A stretch of DNA of 64,000 nucleotides from positions 1,040,642-1,104,641 of the forward strand of contig LS998015.1 of the NCBI GenBank assembly GCA_900498245.1, in the 5' to 3' direction. The translations under genes were made by a program, and so were the position numbers. Under the pieces are notes generated by a model. It saw nothing but the letters and a program-made list of their open reading frames with translations. It ran no database searches and was not told the origin of the DNA. Positions 1 through 9,403 of this stretch are shown here, one piece after another (within the stretch, counting starts at the first letter, position 1; each line of letters opens with the position of its first letter). The stretch comes from Candidatus Zixiibacteriota bacterium. Lineage in GTDB: Bacteria > Zixibacteria > MSB-5A5 > GN15 > PGXB01.

Positions 1-1
1 A

Positions 2-79
2 AAATCCGAACGGGAGGTCGGCTCCGGCCTTGGCTTCGAGTATTGGGCCGGCAACCGGCAAACGGCCCTAATTCCTTGA
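2..79 (+). CDS. 3' end of an unidentified gene (partial)
   Basis: An open frame runs from the window edge to a TGA at 77-79 and would encode about 25 residues ending in A-L-I-P. It overlaps the end of the convergent methyltransferase gene by about 12 bases. The residues read as reasonable protein (several Gly, a Tyr-Trp pair), but they are too few to assign to a family. It may be the tail of a plus-strand gene or chance. Confidence 0.25.
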   Translation, partial: KSEREVGSGLGFEYWAGNRQTALIP

Positions 80-889
80 TTCTTTTGAAAATACCATGAT
101 TAAAGCGGTTCCTTTAGGGTCATAGCTCTCATGGCCGTAACCCCCGAATAGTTCCCCGGTCGCGAACCCGCTCCGTTCGGCCATAGTCGTCATTTCCTCC
201 GGTCCGTATTCCTTTTCGGATATGCCAAACCAGCGAAAATCTCGTGTCACGGAGTTGATGGCGAAATCACGGACAGTTTTCACCCGTTCTTCGGCGAAGT
301 AATATTGCTCGCGATGAACCAGCGACTCCTGTTCGAAATAGAGGGGGCTTTTTTCCCTGTACCACATGGTTCGGTTGTGACGGTCTCCGTCTTCAAGCCG
401 CGACAGATGTATGATAAAAATGCCGTTTTCTTTCAGGGCCCGAAAAGCCAAGGTGAAAATTCTTTGATTGTCGGCAGGGGAGAAATGCCCCATCTGGCCG
501 CAAATCAAATACGCCAGATCGAATTCGTTTTGGAATGCAGTATTGAGGATGTTCTCACAATGTAAGTTGATCTGCAGATTTTTTGCACGGGCCCTTTCCC
601 CGGCGAGATCAATCGGATACGGACCGATATCTACCGCCGCTACTTCGTGACCCCTCTCTGCCAGGGCCAGGGCGTGGCGTCCGCCCCCGCAGGCCATATC
701 AAAAATTCTGGCGCCCGGTTTATTAATATATTGCTCCAGGAAAGAGATTTCAGTTTCAGTGGGAATGCCCCAGTCGTGCACCAGTTCATACAGCCGGCGG
801 GAAAAGGAATAATCATCATAGGGAAGAGTCCATTCAAAAGGAAATGGCCTTCCCAGTTGTACGTTTGGATCATGGTTCCGTGGTGTCAT
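68..889 (-). CDS. Class I SAM-dependent methyltransferase
   Basis: This 273-residue protein has a Rossmann-type SAM-binding core. Motif I is seen as F-D-M-A-C-G-G-G-R-H near residues 63-72, followed by an acidic strand end (A-A-V-D-I-G) that would bind the SAM ribose. The C-terminal half (H-R-E-Q-Y-Y-F and later the G-Y-G-H-E-S-Y-D segment) is typical of small-molecule methyltransferases whose substrate cannot be told from sequence. An AGGGG Shine-Dalgarno lies a few bases before the ATG. It is the last gene of a minus-strand series and is 126 bases downstream of the flavodoxin-like gene, so it may be co-transcribed. Substrate unknown. Confidence 0.85.
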   Translation of the reverse strand: MTPRNHDPNVQLGRPFPFEWTLPYDDYSFSRRLYELVHDWGIPTETEISFLEQYINKPGARIFDMACGGGRHALALAERGHEVAAVDIGPYPIDLAGERARAKNLQINLHCENILNTAFQNEFDLAYLICGQMGHFSPADNQRIFTLAFRALKENGIFIIHLSRLEDGDRHNRTMWYREKSPLYFEQESLVHREQYYFAEERVKTVRDFAINSVTRDFRWFGISEKEYGPEEMTTMAERSGFATGELFGGYGHESYDPKGTALIMVFSKESRN

Positions 890-1015
890 TATCCCCTTCG
901 TTTCCTTACCCTTCTGATTCGGAACACTTTTTCCGGCGTAAAGGAAAGGGGCACTGTAAATTGTTACGGTAAAAATAATTGTCAGGAATTTGACCGAATT
1001 ATGGGGAGATTCCCA

Positions 1016-1630
1016 TCAAATTTGTTCGGGCGAACCGGCTTTTGCGGCCAGTATTTTTCCCAGTTTGTATGCTTCATCCAATTTGGGGCGGTCACCTGCG
1101 ACCGGACCGATTTTGGTCCATTCGGACCCGGCATAAAATATCGCGCCGGAATTTATAATTTCCACCCATTTGAAAAAGCCGGCCACCACCTTCCGGGCGC
1201 ATTCAAATTCCCCCCGCTCGCCGCCGACCAGGACCATGGCGCCATATCTTTGGCGCGTGATTATCCTTTTGAAATGATGTCCCGATTTCCCTTCAAAATC
1301 GGGCGGGCGAAGGCAGTTGCAGCGATCGATAAACATTTTGGCCTGTGCCGACACCGAGTCGAAATAAACCGGCGAACCGAACAGTATGATGTCATATTTT
1401 ATCAGGCGCTCATAGACCGCATCGAGATCATCATGATAGAAACAGTATTCCGGCTCGGGACTTCTCCCGCAGGCCTGGCAGGGAATATAGCGGAGATCAT
1501 TCAATCGCGTCAATTCGGCGCGGCATTCCTGCCCCGCATTTTCCCGAACCCCCCGGACAATTTCCTCCAGGAGAATTTCGGTCGAACTTCCCTTAATCGG
1601 GCTGGCTGTCAGACTCAGTATATTCAGCAT
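1016..1630 (-). CDS. Flavodoxin-fold NAD(P)H-dependent FMN reductase
   Basis: The 204-residue protein begins with a beta strand followed by S-P-I-K-G-S-S-T-E, the phosphate-binding loop of the NADPH-dependent FMN reductase/iron-sulfur flavoprotein family. It continues with G-S-P-V-Y-F-D-S-V-S-A-Q-A-K-M-F-I-D-R, the second FMN-contacting segment. An internal C-Q-A-C pair near residues 52-55 and a further Cys are typical of the subgroup that carries extra cysteines. The likely role is a cytoplasmic FMN-dependent oxidoreductase of unknown electron acceptor. The gene start overlaps the end of the ABC-F gene by 38 bases, which argues for co-translation. Confidence 0.85.
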   Translation of the reverse strand: MLNILSLTASPIKGSSTEILLEEIVRGVRENAGQECRAELTRLNDLRYIPCQACGRSPEPEYCFYHDDLDAVYERLIKYDIILFGSPVYFDSVSAQAKMFIDRCNCLRPPDFEGKSGHHFKRIITRQRYGAMVLVGGERGEFECARKVVAGFFKWVEIINSGAIFYAGSEWTKIGPVAGDRPKLDEAYKLGKILAAKAGSPEQI

Positions 1631-3509
1631 CTAACTGCTTCAACTCCTCGAGGTGGTCGTATAATTTCAGCAGGATTTCTTCAATCCGTTCTTTTTCTTT
1701 ATGGGCCTCGGTCAATTTTTCCCAATCCGTTTTCGGAATATTATAGGTTATATCGTTTTCAAGGCGGTGCAATATCGTCTCGTGATCTTTTATCTTGGAG
1801 TCGGTGGAGCGAAGTTCCTTTTTAATTCTTCCCTTGGTCTGGGATAATTTCTTGAAATCGGCATACTGCCGGATTTTGTCCGGACTGGTCGGTTTTTTTT
1901 CCGGCCGAACCGTTTCCGCATCTTTCTTTTCCCTAAAATATGAATAATTCCCTTCATAGAGCCGCATGGCTCCGCCCTCTATCGACAGGATTCTCTGTGC
2001 CACCTTGTCAAGGAAATATCTGTCGTGACTGACCACCAGATAGGTCCCGCCGTAATTCAACAGCGCTTCTTCCAGCGCCTGGCGCGACTCGATATCCAGG
2101 TGATTCGTCGGTTCGTCGAAAATCAGAAAATTGGCCGGAAGGAACAGCAGTTTGGCCAGCGCCAGCTTGGTCTTTTCACCCCCGGACAAAACCACTACTT
2201 TCTTCAGTACATCTTCTCCCCGAAAGCCGAAGCGCGCCAGAAAGGTCCTTAATCGTCCCGCTTCCGTCATCGGATCAACCTGCCACAGTTCGTCTATGAC
2301 CGTGTTGTCATCATTGAGGTCAGAAAGTTCCTGGTCGAAATAGGCGATTTCGACTTTCTGACCCAGACTGACCGAACCTTCCAGTAAATCCAGTTCTCCC
2401 AGAATCGACCTGATGATGGTGGTCTTGCCGGACCCGTTGGCCCCGATCATTCCCGCTCGGTCGCCGCGGTACAGATTGAAGGAGACATCTCTGATCACGG
2501 CCCGATGTCCATACCCGAAATCGGCTTTCTCCGCCGCCAGGACCAGATTGAATGATCGCTCTCCGGAATCGACCCGGAACGAGACCTCCCGCCGCTCCTC
2601 AACCGGCAATTCGATTCTTTTAATGCGCGACAGATACTTCATTTTCGATTGGGCCTGCTTGGTCTTCTGACCCGCCATGTTGCGGCGGATAAAGTCTTCG
2701 ATCCGCTTTATCTCTTCCTGCTGGTGCTTGTACCAATGTTCGATCTGGGAATAACGATCTTTTCTTTCCGTCAGATATTTCTCAAAACCGTTGAAGTATT
2801 GCTCGATTTTTCGCCCGGTCAGTTCCCATACCTTATTTACGGTATTGTTCAGGAAAGTCCGATCGTGAGATACGATAATATATGCTTTATTGAGTCCTGA
2901 CAGATATTGCTCCAGCCAGATCGTGGAATCGATATCAAGATGATTGGTCGGTTCGTCCAGCAGCAGAAGCGTCCCCCGTCCGGCCAGTATCCGCGCCAGT
3001 GACGCCCGGTTCCTTTCGCCTCCGGAGAAACTGTCCATCCGGCTCCGAAAACGGAACTCCGCAAACCCCAGACCCATCAGAATGGCCTTTATTTCGGCTT
3101 CATATTCATAGCCGCCGGAAGTCTCGAAATGATGCTGGAGATCTCCCAGTTTTTCGAGAAGGGGTTTCGAATCGGGATTTTCCTCCAGGTCCTTTTCCAC
3201 CTGCCGGATTTCCGAGCGCATCGTGAGCAGGTCGCCGCGCGCCGCCGAGACGTAATCGAACAATGTACTCTCTTCGGATCCGGCAAATTCCTGCTCCAGA
3301 TAGGAAAGGGTGCAGTTTTTGGCTTTTGTGATTGCCCCCGAATCAGGCGTCAGGTGTCCCGCCATCAATTCAAACAGGGTCGTCTTGCCGATACCGTTGG
3401 GTCCGACCAGTCCGATTCTATCCGTATCGATTATGGAAAAAGAGAGGTCCCTGAAAATTTCCCGTCCGTCGAATTCTTTGCAGATATTTTCACCGGCCAG
3501 AAGGGTCAT
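1593..3509 (-). CDS. ABC-F family ATPase (Uup/YdiF type)
   Basis: The protein of 638 residues has two ABC ATPase domains and no membrane segments, as in ABC-F proteins that act on ribosomes. Walker A of domain 1 is G-P-N-G-I-G-K-T at residues 36-43, with signature S-G-G-E-R-N-R and Walker B L-L-L-L-D-E-P-T-N-H-L-D. Between the domains is the long charged linker typical of ABC-F. Domain 2 has G-A-N-G-S-G-K-T, L-S-G-G-E-K-T-K and F-D-E-P-T-N-H-L-D, followed by a C-terminal lysine-rich coiled coil. An open frame continues upstream of this start, but it lies inside the VWA gene in another frame. The ATG at 3507-3509 overlaps the VWA stop (ATGA), so it is preferred. Which member of the family (translation factor or antibiotic protection) cannot be told. 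Confidence 0.93.
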   Translation of the reverse strand: MTLLAGENICKEFDGREIFRDLSFSIIDTDRIGLVGPNGIGKTTLFELMAGHLTPDSGAITKAKNCTLSYLEQEFAGSEESTLFDYVSAARGDLLTMRSEIRQVEKDLEENPDSKPLLEKLGDLQHHFETSGGYEYEAEIKAILMGLGFAEFRFRSRMDSFSGGERNRASLARILAGRGTLLLLDEPTNHLDIDSTIWLEQYLSGLNKAYIIVSHDRTFLNNTVNKVWELTGRKIEQYFNGFEKYLTERKDRYSQIEHWYKHQQEEIKRIEDFIRRNMAGQKTKQAQSKMKYLSRIKRIELPVEERREVSFRVDSGERSFNLVLAAEKADFGYGHRAVIRDVSFNLYRGDRAGMIGANGSGKTTIIRSILGELDLLEGSVSLGQKVEIAYFDQELSDLNDDNTVIDELWQVDPMTEAGRLRTFLARFGFRGEDVLKKVVVLSGGEKTKLALAKLLFLPANFLIFDEPTNHLDIESRQALEEALLNYGGTYLVVSHDRYFLDKVAQRILSIEGGAMRLYEGNYSYFREKKDAETVRPEKKPTSPDKIRQYADFKKLSQTKGRIKKELRSTDSKIKDHETILHRLENDITYNIPKTDWEKLTEAHKEKERIEEILLKLYDHLEELKQLDAEYTESDSQPD

Positions 3510-5587
3510 GATTCGCCGCTCTCTGTTTCCTTTTCTCGCGCCAGAATCATTTCCACGGCCAGGAGAACCACCGCCGCCCAAAGAAATATTTTCCAGAGTT
3601 CGCGTCCGTATCGGGCCTGGGTAATAACAGTATCGGATGATTGACTGAACGGCAGAACCGTGTATTTCTTGAGGCCGAGGGCCTTTCCGATCTGCTCCGG
3701 CTCCGCCGCGGCCAGATCGCTTTCCGACATGACGACATTGGCGGGGAATATATCTATCGTCCGCCCCTGCGACTGCAGCTGATAGATGCCGGGAATCTGA
3801 ATCGGCTGGCAATCGTACGAGATTTCGTCTCCTGTTTCTTTCCCTGTTATCGTACTGATGTTCTTATCGGGCGCTGTCATTTCCACCGTTTCGGAGTGCA
3901 CCAGTTTTGCTGGTACGGTCCGGGTGATTTTGCCGCCGACGTAATTCTTCAGCTCGTAGGATGATTCCGCCCCGGCCAGATACTCCATGGTTCTGATGAT
4001 GAGAGGAACAAAAAAGGAATGGGCGGCCAGGTCGGTATATTCCGGGCGGAGCGGCGCGGTCATGACAATCATTTTGCCGGCGCCAAAAGCCCCCTCGGCA
4101 AGCGCCGCCGAACCGTTCGAGAAATAGGCCAATATCCGGCAATCGGGGCTTTCCTGCAGCGTCGGCAGGGCATAGAACTTTATGCTCGGCATATCCTCTT
4201 TCTGAAACTGGGCGAAAGCCCGGAAGATCGGGTGCGCGTAATCGAGCCGCTCCAGAGAATAATATCCGGCTCCGCTGAAGGATGTTGGCACCGGCTTGAC
4301 AATCCGGAGACCGATTTTGGCGGAAAAATTCCTGTCGAAATATTCGGTCTTAATATTCGCGCTCATGACGAAAAACACGCCGCCGCCGTCATCCATGAAT
4401 CTTTGAAGTTGCAGCGTTTCCACCGCCCCCAATTCGGGAACCCCCGCCAGCACCACGGCATCGTAGTCATTCAGATTGACCGCGGCCAGTTCATCGGCGG
4501 CGACCGTCTTAACCGACCAGTAACGCCCCAGGTCCTCCGACGGGACCAATGCCAGGCGCACCAGATTACCGCTCCCGTCACCATTGACAATCAGAATATT
4601 GAACTGCTCCGGAATCTTGAAAGTAAAATAGTACCTGTTATCGGGAGAATAGCCATCATCGCCGATTTCCACCCAGCCGGAATGAAAACCGGCCGACGGG
4701 ACGGTATGCTTGAATTGTACACTTTGCTTGCCCAGGGCGTCGATCCGGAACTCGCTCTGCATCACCCGGTTCCCGTCCACAAAAAGCGACGCCAACTGCT
4801 CGTTTTTGGGGCGGTTGTCGAAATTGCGTATCTCCGCTTCCACCGTGAATTCGTTGCCAACTTCGATTAGTTGCCCGCCCAGATTAACCCCGGTCACACC
4901 GCAGTTGCCGTCGGTCTCGACCGGCAGGTCTGCCAGATAGACGGAAAAATCGCTCCCCAGACTCTCCGGCGCGGAGGGCAAAGAATTGGCCTGGAAATCA
5001 CTGATAAGATAGCATTCCTTGTTCAGGTTCTTCGCCCGGACCAGCAGTTCCGCTCCTTTGCGAAAAGCTTCCCCGAAATTGCCGCTGTCATACCCGACTG
5101 TTTGGGCCTTCAATATATTTTCCGCCACCTCCCGGCTGAAGAATTGTTCCCCGGCGGGGAAATAGGCTTCGCGATCGAAAGGTATGAGCAGTAGTTCGTC
5201 ACCCTGACCGAAATTTTTCAAAATCTCTTCGGCTTTCTTCTTGGCCAGATCAAACAGGACGCCGTCTTTGACCTGCCGTTGCATCGACGCCGATTTGTCC
5301 AGCAGGACCACCGCCGAAACCCCGGCGTGCGAGCCGATATATCCGCCGCGCGTCGCGGGGCGGGCGAAGGCGAGCACCGCCGCCAGAATGATAAGCATCC
5401 GCAACAGGAGAAGAAGCAACTGACGGATTTTGATGCGCCGGACCTGCCGTTTCTGCATCTCCTTGAGATGCTTGAGCGACGAAAAAGGGACTATTTTCAC
5501 CCGGCGCCGCGAGAATAAATGAATCAGAAGCGGTATCAGGGCGGCCGCCGCCGCTATCAATACAGCCGAATTGAGAAAATTGAACAT
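3506..5587 (-). CDS. BatA-like VWA-domain membrane protein with GATase-like domain
   Basis: This 693-residue protein starts with the BatA/aerotolerance-regulator N-terminus: a membrane helix at about 7-25, a basic S-R-R-R-V-K loop, and a second helix at about 56-75. A von Willebrand A domain follows, with the metal-site motif D-x-S-x-S at residues 97-101. A middle segment (about 330-560) looks like the glutamine-amidotransferase-like region common in these proteins, and a last helix lies near 666-685. It is predicted to sit in the inner membrane. Function of the family is poorly known; links to MoxR/Bat stress systems are family knowledge, but no MoxR gene is nearby. The gene lies 15 bases after the TPR protein and overlaps the ABC-F gene by 4. 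It shares its domain layout with the protein at 57839-60007. Confidence 0.88.
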   Translation of the reverse strand: MFNFLNSAVLIAAAAALIPLLIHLFSRRRVKIVPFSSLKHLKEMQKRQVRRIKIRQLLLLLLRMLIILAAVLAFARPATRGGYIGSHAGVSAVVLLDKSASMQRQVKDGVLFDLAKKKAEEILKNFGQGDELLLIPFDREAYFPAGEQFFSREVAENILKAQTVGYDSGNFGEAFRKGAELLVRAKNLNKECYLISDFQANSLPSAPESLGSDFSVYLADLPVETDGNCGVTGVNLGGQLIEVGNEFTVEAEIRNFDNRPKNEQLASLFVDGNRVMQSEFRIDALGKQSVQFKHTVPSAGFHSGWVEIGDDGYSPDNRYYFTFKIPEQFNILIVNGDGSGNLVRLALVPSEDLGRYWSVKTVAADELAAVNLNDYDAVVLAGVPELGAVETLQLQRFMDDGGGVFFVMSANIKTEYFDRNFSAKIGLRIVKPVPTSFSGAGYYSLERLDYAHPIFRAFAQFQKEDMPSIKFYALPTLQESPDCRILAYFSNGSAALAEGAFGAGKMIVMTAPLRPEYTDLAAHSFFVPLIIRTMEYLAGAESSYELKNYVGGKITRTVPAKLVHSETVEMTAPDKNISTITGKETGDEISYDCQPIQIPGIYQLQSQGRTIDIFPANVVMSESDLAAAEPEQIGKALGLKKYTVLPFSQSSDTVITQARYGRELWKIFLWAAVVLLAVEMILAREKETESGES

Positions 5588-5602
5588 CGGACTCTGATCG
5601 AA

Positions 5603-7519
5603 CTAAAGGTGATATGCTTTATCGATGTACTTCGTACAGAGATCCCGCTGATACACCGCCAGCGGCAATCGCAGACCCTGCTGATAGTACTCTGTCGCCG
5701 CCTTACGCTTCCCTTGAAGGTCCTCAAGGTTTCCCAGGGCCAAAAGAACTTCTCCCAAATAGTAACTTCTCTGCTCGGTAAAATAGGCGACATCGAGATA
5801 TTGCCCGGCTTTGTCATATTCATGCAGACCGAGGCTGGCCAGCCCGGCCCGAATCTTATAGGTCGGGTCATCGGGAATTTGGGCCATCATCTGAAGAGTC
5901 ATCCCCAGGGCCTCGGAGAAATGATTTTCGGCTTTGGCGGTATCCCGCCAGACACCCGGACTCCCTTCCATTTTTCCCATAAACAGCAGAAACTCGATCT
6001 TCCCCGGAACGGACTTTTCTATATCATACACTTTTTCCGCGATGCGAATGGCTCCGGCGGTATCGCCCCGTATCGCCGTTATTTTGGCCTGCAGGAGGCG
6101 GGCCGTGGCATAGGTGGAGTCTTTCAAGAGAACGGTATCAAGGGCGCTCCACGCCTGGTCGTACTGTCCGTCTATAAGATAAAGATTCCCCAATATTTGA
6201 TAATAGATGGAACGCGCCGAGTCCAGTTTGACCAGCAGCCTATACCCGTCGAGCGCGTCGTAATAACGCCCGAACTGATAGCAGACCGCCGCCAGTTTTT
6301 TCCAGGTATCGATGGAGTCGGCCCGGTTCGAATCATATTTGGTCATTTCCCGGTAATATTCGATCTGCTGGTCAATACGGAATGTCGCCCCGGCCCGCGC
6401 CGCATAGAAATCGAATTGGCGGCGGTTCAGTTCCAGGGTATCGACATAATGCGTCCATTCGGCCTGAAGGGAATCGAGGGATATCTGGCATATTTTTTGA
6501 AGATTATTCGCCAGCGTCAGATCATCGGATTCCTTATATATCCGGCGAACTGCATTCATACCGTATTTGTCGGCGATAAATTTCATGAACGATCCGGCCG
6601 TAATTTCCGCCGTGACCGGGTCTATTGCGTAGTATCCTTCGGTTGTCAGGATATTTTTTATTTCCGGTATTTTGCCTTCGCGGGCGATCTTTTTCATCTC
6701 ATAGGGCCAGAATTCAAAGTACCCGGCCAGCCCCTCCACTACGAACGGAGGAGCGTAACCCCAGATACGAAGCAATTTCAGCATATTGGGAAGCATGGCG
6801 TCGGTGGAAATATATCCGTGATTATAAATCGTATAGATAGACCCGCGACCGGGATCTAACATGTATCCGAACCGCTTATCCCAGTTGACCGAACTCGAAG
6901 GGCAGGGGAGAAGAAAGAGATTCATCTGTCCCGGGGAATTGAAGTCGAAGGCGCTTCGAAAACGGGTGTATTCCGTTTCGAGGTAATTCTTGATGTTGTT
7001 CCAGCGATAGTCGGCCAGGGAATTGGGAACACAGTAAATTTGAAAGTTGGCCGACGGTTCGGTCGTGAACTGGTCCGTAAGATCCGGGTCATATTCGCAG
7101 GGGGGGGCGGAAATATCGACCAGGCCCCGCGGGGAGATCAAAAGCTGGTATATCGAACCGTTTTTGCCGGGAATGTTTTCGATCCGGGCCGAAAGATTGT
7201 ACTCTACCCGGTACTGCTTGGCGTAATTAAAGGGGGTAACACCGACCGTCACCAGATCGGCCGTGAACAGCGCCGATTGCGAGTCGGCCTGCGGCACGTC
7301 CAGGTCCAGCCGGAAATTGACCATGAAAGTATGCAGTTTCTTGCCCGTTATTACCTGAACCGTATCGCGGGCCACCTCGAAATATTTATCGATTTCGGCC
7401 GGCTTCTGGCGAACTATCAATTCGAATTCAACACCCCTGGGAGTTTTGGCATATAGCGGTATCGCCAGGAAAATGGTGATTGTCAGGCAGGCCCAACTGA
7501 GCGGCTTGATTATTTTCAT
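5603..7519 (-). CDS. Secreted TPR protein with peptidase-MA-like domain
   Basis: The 638-residue protein begins with a signal peptide (M-K-I-I-K-P-L then a hydrophobic stretch to about residue 24). The first 350 residues resemble the gluzincin/peptidase MA-like fold, including the helix V-E-G-L-A-G-Y-F-E-F and the later A-G-S-F-M-K-F-I-A-D-K-Y-G segment. The HExxH zinc motif expected of an active enzyme is not visible, so this domain is probably non-catalytic. The second half carries several tetratricopeptide-like helical pairs (for example Y-Q-I-L-G-N-L-Y-L-I-D-G-Q-Y-D-Q-A). It is probably periplasmic and may scaffold protein contacts. It lies 39 bases downstream of the ComB-like gene and 15 bases before the VWA gene. 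Confidence 0.75.
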   Translation of the reverse strand: MKIIKPLSWACLTITIFLAIPLYAKTPRGVEFELIVRQKPAEIDKYFEVARDTVQVITGKKLHTFMVNFRLDLDVPQADSQSALFTADLVTVGVTPFNYAKQYRVEYNLSARIENIPGKNGSIYQLLISPRGLVDISAPPCEYDPDLTDQFTTEPSANFQIYCVPNSLADYRWNNIKNYLETEYTRFRSAFDFNSPGQMNLFLLPCPSSSVNWDKRFGYMLDPGRGSIYTIYNHGYISTDAMLPNMLKLLRIWGYAPPFVVEGLAGYFEFWPYEMKKIAREGKIPEIKNILTTEGYYAIDPVTAEITAGSFMKFIADKYGMNAVRRIYKESDDLTLANNLQKICQISLDSLQAEWTHYVDTLELNRRQFDFYAARAGATFRIDQQIEYYREMTKYDSNRADSIDTWKKLAAVCYQFGRYYDALDGYRLLVKLDSARSIYYQILGNLYLIDGQYDQAWSALDTVLLKDSTYATARLLQAKITAIRGDTAGAIRIAEKVYDIEKSVPGKIEFLLFMGKMEGSPGVWRDTAKAENHFSEALGMTLQMMAQIPDDPTYKIRAGLASLGLHEYDKAGQYLDVAYFTEQRSYYLGEVLLALGNLEDLQGKRKAATEYYQQGLRLPLAVYQRDLCTKYIDKAYHL

Positions 7520-7558
7520 ATCGAATATTCTACCCGGAAAGGGCTCGAAGGAACCCGA

Positions 7559-8287
7559 TTATTCCTGTTCGAGGACAATTCGGCTGTCTTTCAATATCGG
7601 CAGGACCGGAATAGCGTCGATATCTGCCGCCAGTTCCACATCTTTTTCGAATCCGATTTTCTTCAGGAATCGTCCGTGTTCCCCGCGCGCAATGGTCTGT
7701 TTGAGTGAGCGCATATTGCTTCTATACAGGAGAAGGGCCAGCGAGGCGGCGTCATTCAGTTCCAGTTCGATTTTATTTTCGCTCTGCAATTTGTGCAGCA
7801 TCATTCCCCCGCAGAGCGTATCCTCGATGGAAAAATCGCCGTCCTGACCGGCGCATAAAATAACCAGATCGTGCCCGGCGCCGGCGGCCCTCTGAGCCAC
7901 CTGCGAGATATTTACTAGCGCGCCCGTGATAATCAGTTTCGAACCGGCCGCGCGGGAATAACCGCGTGTGCCGTTGGACGTCGAAAGAATGACCGTTTTC
8001 CCCTTGACCTTGTCCGTCGTATATTCCAGCGGTGAATTGCCCAGATCAAAATTATCGATCTTGACGCCATTGCGTTCCCCGCCAAGGACTCCGGTTTCGA
8101 TTCCGATTTTAGCCCGCATCTCCGCCGCCTCTCCCGGCTCCATTACCGGTATGACCGCCCGCGCCTCCGATTTCAGGGCCTGGCAGATGGTGGTCGAGGC
8201 CCGAAGAACATCAATCAGAACCAGCGTCTTACCGGCCAACCTCTGTTCCATTATCGGGCTGGGAACAAGAAACAGTTCGGCCCGCAT
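7559..8287 (-). CDS. ComB-like 2-phosphosulfolactate phosphatase
   Basis: This 242-residue protein matches the ComB family in length and in conserved segments: L-I-D-V-L-R-A-S-T-T near the start, G-G-E-R-N-G in the middle, S-T-S-N-G-T-R near residue 105, and C-A-G-Q-D-G-D-F-S-I-E-D-T-L-C-G-G later. Family members hydrolyse (2R)-phospho-3-sulfolactate to sulfolactate with Mg2+; in methanogens this serves coenzyme M synthesis. Many bacteria carry homologs with no coenzyme M pathway, so the true substrate here is uncertain. Its start codon overlaps the GcvT stop codon (TAATG), so the two are translationally linked. Confidence 0.88.
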   Translation of the reverse strand: MRAELFLVPSPIMEQRLAGKTLVLIDVLRASTTICQALKSEARAVIPVMEPGEAAEMRAKIGIETGVLGGERNGVKIDNFDLGNSPLEYTTDKVKGKTVILSTSNGTRGYSRAAGSKLIITGALVNISQVAQRAAGAGHDLVILCAGQDGDFSIEDTLCGGMMLHKLQSENKIELELNDAASLALLLYRSNMRSLKQTIARGEHGRFLKKIGFEKDVELAADIDAIPVLPILKDSRIVLEQE

Positions 8288-9402
8288 TAACGATGCGTTC
8301 CTTCTTTGTAGAACGGCGGCTTTACTACTACCGCCGGGAAAAGACGATCCCGTATCTTGACATCAACCTTGTTACCGAGGGCCGTCATATCCAGGGGAAG
8401 GTACCCCATGGCCACCGGCTTGTTGAGAGACGGTGAATATGTTCCCGAAGTTACCTGTCCCACCACTTCACCGTGGGCCAGAAGATCGTACCCGTGACGC
8501 GGGAAGGCCTTGCCTTCCAGTTCCATGCAGATGAGACGGCGTTTCGGTTTCTCTTCCTTTTGCTTTAAAAGAACATGCCGGCCCATGAAATCCCCTTTGT
8601 CAAAACTGACCACCCAGGCCAGTCCCGCTTCGATCGGTGTCGTACTCTTATCGATATCGTTGCCGTAAAGGGCCATTTTCATCTCCAGGCGCAGGGAATC
8701 GCGCGCCCCGAGGCCGATTAATTTCATATCAAATTTTCTGCCCGCTTCGATACTGGCCTTCCAGAGATCGTCGCACATTTCGTGCGTCAGATACATTTCG
8801 AAACCGTCTTCGCCCGTATATCCGGTACGGGAAACGAGAAAAGTGTGCTTGCCTGCGGTTATCACCGCACAATGGTAATAGGGAATCGAATCGAGATCGA
8901 AATCCGTGATCTGCGCGACCACTTTCTGGGCGTGCGGTCCCTGAATCGCCAGAAGACCGATCTCATCGGAACGGTTCACCAGTTTTGCCCCGTCGATCAG
9001 ATGAGATTTCAGCCACTCGAAGTCCTTGTCAATATTCGAGGCATTTACCACCAGCATGTATCGGTCGGTCAGGCGATAAATGAGAAGGTCGTCGACAATG
9101 CCCCCGTCGGGGTAACATAGAATCGAATACTGGATCTGGCCGACCGTCAATTTTGAGGCGTCATTAGTGGTCATCCGCTGGATAAATTCCAGCGCTTTCG
9201 GCCCCGATAATTCAAACTCCCCCATGTGAGACAAATCGAACATCCCGACATTTTTGCGGACCGCCAGATGTTCCTCGGTTATTCCAGTGTACTGAATCGG
9301 CATCAAGTAACCGGCGAATGGGACCATCTTGGCCCCGGCCGCAACATGATATCTATAAAAGGGTGTCTCTTTGGCATTGCCGGATAGCGAATGCTCATCC
9401 AT
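8287..9402 (-). CDS. gcvT: Glycine cleavage system T protein (aminomethyltransferase)
   Basis: The 371-residue protein is full length for GcvT. It shows the N-terminal T-P-F-Y-R-Y-H segment, L-S-H-M-G-E-F near residue 58, and M-T-T-N-D-A-S-K-L with the folate-site Asp region. It also has Y-T-G-E-D-G-F-E-M-Y in the middle and G-L-G-A-R-D-S-L-R-L-E near 230, then the C-terminal barrel (G-x-V-T-S-G-T-Y-S-P-S-L). GcvT moves the aminomethyl carbon from the lipoyl H protein to tetrahydrofolate and releases ammonia. The P and H proteins are not in the window. A GGGAGG Shine-Dalgarno lies within the end of the aconitase gene, 1 base upstream of which the coding regions meet. Confidence 0.95.
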   Translation of the reverse strand: MDEHSLSGNAKETPFYRYHVAAGAKMVPFAGYLMPIQYTGITEEHLAVRKNVGMFDLSHMGEFELSGPKALEFIQRMTTNDASKLTVGQIQYSILCYPDGGIVDDLLIYRLTDRYMLVVNASNIDKDFEWLKSHLIDGAKLVNRSDEIGLLAIQGPHAQKVVAQITDFDLDSIPYYHCAVITAGKHTFLVSRTGYTGEDGFEMYLTHEMCDDLWKASIEAGRKFDMKLIGLGARDSLRLEMKMALYGNDIDKSTTPIEAGLAWVVSFDKGDFMGRHVLLKQKEEKPKRRLICMELEGKAFPRHGYDLLAHGEVVGQVTSGTYSPSLNKPVAMGYLPLDMTALGNKVDVKIRDRLFPAVVVKPPFYKEGTHR

Positions 9403-9403
9403 C

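Noticed and set aside
647-1825. A 392-codon plus-strand open frame
   Set aside because: It lies opposite two clear genes (methyltransferase and flavodoxin-fold), and its translation is low in acidic residues and looks like antisense of coding DNA.
3510-3812. N-terminal extension of the ABC-F gene
   Set aside because: The extra 101 residues are read out of frame from the VWA gene and are Arg/Gly-rich noise; the overlapping ATGA start at 3507-3509 fits family length.
5519-6859. A 446-codon plus-strand open frame opposite the TPR gene
   Set aside because: The minus strand encodes a protein with a signal peptide and TPRs; this frame is its shadow, with no ribosome site or domain.
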